From positions 310,001-374,000 of the forward strand of contig CAJSYJ010000001.1 of NCBI GenBank assembly GCA_910574205.1: a stretch of DNA of 64,000 bases. The letters run 5' to 3'. Within the stretch, counting starts at the first letter, position 1, and each line of letters begins with the position of its first letter. Positions 62,367 through 64,000 of this stretch are shown here, one piece after another. This DNA is from Bacteroidales bacterium. GTDB taxonomy: Bacteria; Bacteroidota; Bacteroidia; Bacteroidales; Rikenellaceae. The translations under genes and the position numbers were made by a program. The notes beneath the pieces were generated by a model. That model made no database searches and had not been told where the DNA came from. It saw nothing but the letters and a program-made list of their open reading frames with translations.

Positions 62367-64000
62367 TCAGTCTCCGATCTTGGCGCGACGGCTGTATCGG
62401 ACGAAGAATATCATCAACAGTATGTACATGCCCAAGGCCAGCCACTCGGCAGAGTTGGTGCCGGCCCAGCCGTCGAGCTTCAACTTGAACCCGACGAAGG
62501 TAAGTATCGCGCTGACCACACCCATCAGGGCGCCTCCGGCGATGAAGCCCGACGCGATCAACGTTCCGCGATTGGCGCGCGCCTTGCCCAGCTCGGCGTT
62601 CTTCGAACGCTGGATGTACCATGCCACCAGACCGCCTACGACCAGCGGCGCATTGAGCTGCATCGGTATGAACATACCCAATGCGAATGCCAGAGCGGGC
62701 ACGCCGATGAACGTAAGTACCAGAGCCAGCATCGCACCAGAGAAGAAGAGCACCCACGGAGTCTCGCCGCCGGTCATCAGAGGCTGTATGACGGCCGCCA
62801 TGGCATTGGCCTGCGGCGCCACCAGGGCATCCTCGCCCGAAAAGCCGTAGGTCTGGTTGAGTATTATCATCACACCGGCCACGGTCGCCGCCGATACGAA
62901 CGTACCGACGAACTTCCACGTCTCCTGCTTGCGCGGGGTGGTGCCGAGCCAGTAACCTATTTTGAGGTCGGTAATGAAGCCTCCGGCCATAGAGAGCGCC
63001 GTGCAGACCACACCGCCGATGACCATCGCCGCCACCATGCCGCTCGTACCCGACAGTCCGATGCTTACCAGCACCAGCGACGAGAGTATGAGTGTCATGA
63101 GCGTCATGCCCGATACGGGGTTGGAGCCGACGATAGCTATGGCGTTCGCAGCAACGGTAGTGAAGAGGAACGATATGACGAAGACGATAGCCAGCGCCAC
63201 GAGCGTCTGCATCCAGTTGCCGAGTATGCCGAACTGGAAGAATACGAGCGTTGCTACCAGAGTAGCGATAAGGATCGACATTATGGTGCGCATCTTCAAG
63301 TCGCGCTGCGTGCGCACCTCGTCCGTCGCGGTGCGCTTGCCGCCCAGCTCCTGACGCGCCAGCGACATCGCCGACTTGATTATGCCCGCCTGACGGATGA
63401 TGCCGATAAGACCCGCCATAGCGATACCGCCGATGCCGAGCGGACGTCCTATCTCCTGAAATATGCCCTCGGGAGTCGACAGATTGCTGCCGTCGATGCC
63501 CATGGCGTAGAGATGCGTACCCATAGTGTGCAGATCGAGCATGCCCGAAACGGCACCCACGGCGGGCACGATGACGAACCACACCAGAGCCGAACCGGCC
63601 GCGATGATAAGTGCGTATTTGAGACCTATGATATAGCCCAAGCCGAGCAGTGCCGCCGAGGTGTTGACGCCGAATACGACCTTGAACTTATCGGCGCACA
63701 TCTGTCCGAACTCGCATATACGCGTAGTGACGACATCAGTCCACAGGCCGAAGGTCGAGACGATGAAGTCGTACAGACCGCCTATAAGACCCGATACGAC
63801 GAGCACTTTGGCCTGTGCCCCCCCCTTCTCGCCCGACACGAGCACCTCGGTGGTAGCCGTAGCCTCGGGGAAAGGGTACTTGCCGTGCATCTCCTTGACG
63901 AAGTATTTGCGGAACGGTATCATAAGCACGATACCCAGAATACCGCCCAGCAGCGACGAGAAGAACACCTGATAGAAGTCGACGTCGAGATTGAGGATAT
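62367..64000 (-). CDS. OPT-family oligopeptide transporter (partial)
   Basis: The frame stays open to the window edge, so the N-terminus is missing; the GTG at 63968 is internal. About 544 residues are visible with at least ten membrane helices. KEMHGKYPFPEATATTEVL is an OPT-family signature region. These proton-coupled carriers import small peptides or metal chelates. The gene order with pepT suggests peptides. A run of seven C at about 63818-63824 lies in the coding region. Confidence 0.9.
   Translation of the reverse strand, partial: ILNLDVDFYQVFFSSLLGGILGIVLMIPFRKYFVKEMHGKYPFPEATATTEVLVSGEKGGAQAKVLVVSGLIGGLYDFIVSTFGLWTDVVTTRICEFGQMCADKFKVVFGVNTSAALLGLGYIIGLKYALIIAAGSALVWFVIVPAVGAVSGMLDLHTMGTHLYAMGIDGSNLSTPEGIFQEIGRPLGIGGIAMAGLIGIIRQAGIIKSAMSLARQELGGKRTATDEVRTQRDLKMRTIMSILIATLVATLVFFQFGILGNWMQTLVALAIVFVISFLFTTVAANAIAIVGSNPVSGMTLMTLILSSLVLVSIGLSGTSGMVAAMVIGGVVCTALSMAGGFITDLKIGYWLGTTPRKQETWKFVGTFVSAATVAGVMIILNQTYGFSGEDALVAPQANAMAAVIQPLMTGGETPWVLFFSGAMLALVLTFIGVPALAFALGMFIPMQLNAPLVVGGLVAWYIQRSKNAELGKARANRGTLIASGFIAGGALMGVVSAILTFVGFKLKLDGWAGTNSAEWLALGMYILLMIFFVRYSRRAKIGD

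Noticed and set aside
63818..63824. Run of seven C in the transporter gene
   Set aside because: Within a conserved KGGA stretch and shorter than tracts usually prone to slippage.

Overview
The window reads as chromosomal DNA of a high-GC Bacteroidales bacterium, most likely an Alistipes-like Rikenellaceae member. Supporting signs are many TAnnTTTG (-7) boxes with TTTG/TTG about 19-21 bases upstream (the Bacteroidetes sigma-ABfr promoter), a KDO/lipopolysaccharide pathway, an Mpi-type master invertase, lipoproteins with short signal peptides, DUF4923-like proteins, and GroEL with a Gly/Met tail. No rRNA, tRNA, complete IS element or CRISPR array was seen. Most of the window is ordinary housekeeping sequence; two accessory stretches (about 39.6-42.5 kb and 45.9-50.8 kb) hold the unusual signals.

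Layout. 0-5.5 kb: 3' part of an AddA/UvrD-type helicase-nuclease, then an ABC exporter / HprK-like kinase / Sec11-like S26 peptidase cassette behind a tandem promoter repeat, then ispF. 5.8-8.1 kb: an internally duplicated lipoprotein and two small membrane proteins. 8.2-15.3 kb: trkA, a GH3 protein, a deoxynucleoside kinase, an RsmF-like rRNA methyltransferase, a MerR regulator, a Nif3-like protein and a coiled-coil zinc-ribbon protein. 15.5-18 kb: DUF1349 and acetyltransferase genes divergent from a LuxR-type regulator, then rpsU. 18-26 kb (minus strand): lon-kdsB-kdsA-kdsD-ubiD-comEA-like. 26-32.3 kb: valS, a TPR protein, rnhA, an LTA-synthase-like sulfatase. 32.3-37.4 kb: phosphate transporter (PiT fused to a PhoU-like domain) next to a PhoB/PhoR-like two-component system. 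37.6-38.9 kb: aldehyde dehydrogenase.

38.9-42.5 kb is the most interesting region. An Mpi-like serine invertase faces away from a DUF2589 gene that has no start codon of its own. Between them lies a segment of about 145 bp bounded by invertase-type inverted repeats and carrying one good promoter that now points at the invertase. Inverting the segment on paper places the promoter and an in-frame ATG in front of the DUF2589 gene. Downstream come a family of covarying hairpin repeats, a ncRNA of about 230 nt (possibly 6S-like), and three tandem XRE regulators in AT-rich DNA.

42.5-64 kb: mdh, an esterase, an FAD oxidoreductase, an outer-membrane protein with a G9 tract in its promoter spacer, a Sir2-family deacylase overlapping an L,D-transpeptidase, a set of small secreted proteins, groESL behind a sigma-54-like promoter, a carboxyltransferase with three biotinyl domains, an alcohol dehydrogenase, sodB, two DUF4923-like paralogues, nadE, pepT and an OPT peptide transporter running off the right edge. 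OPT import, PepT cleavage and NadE form one minus-strand run.
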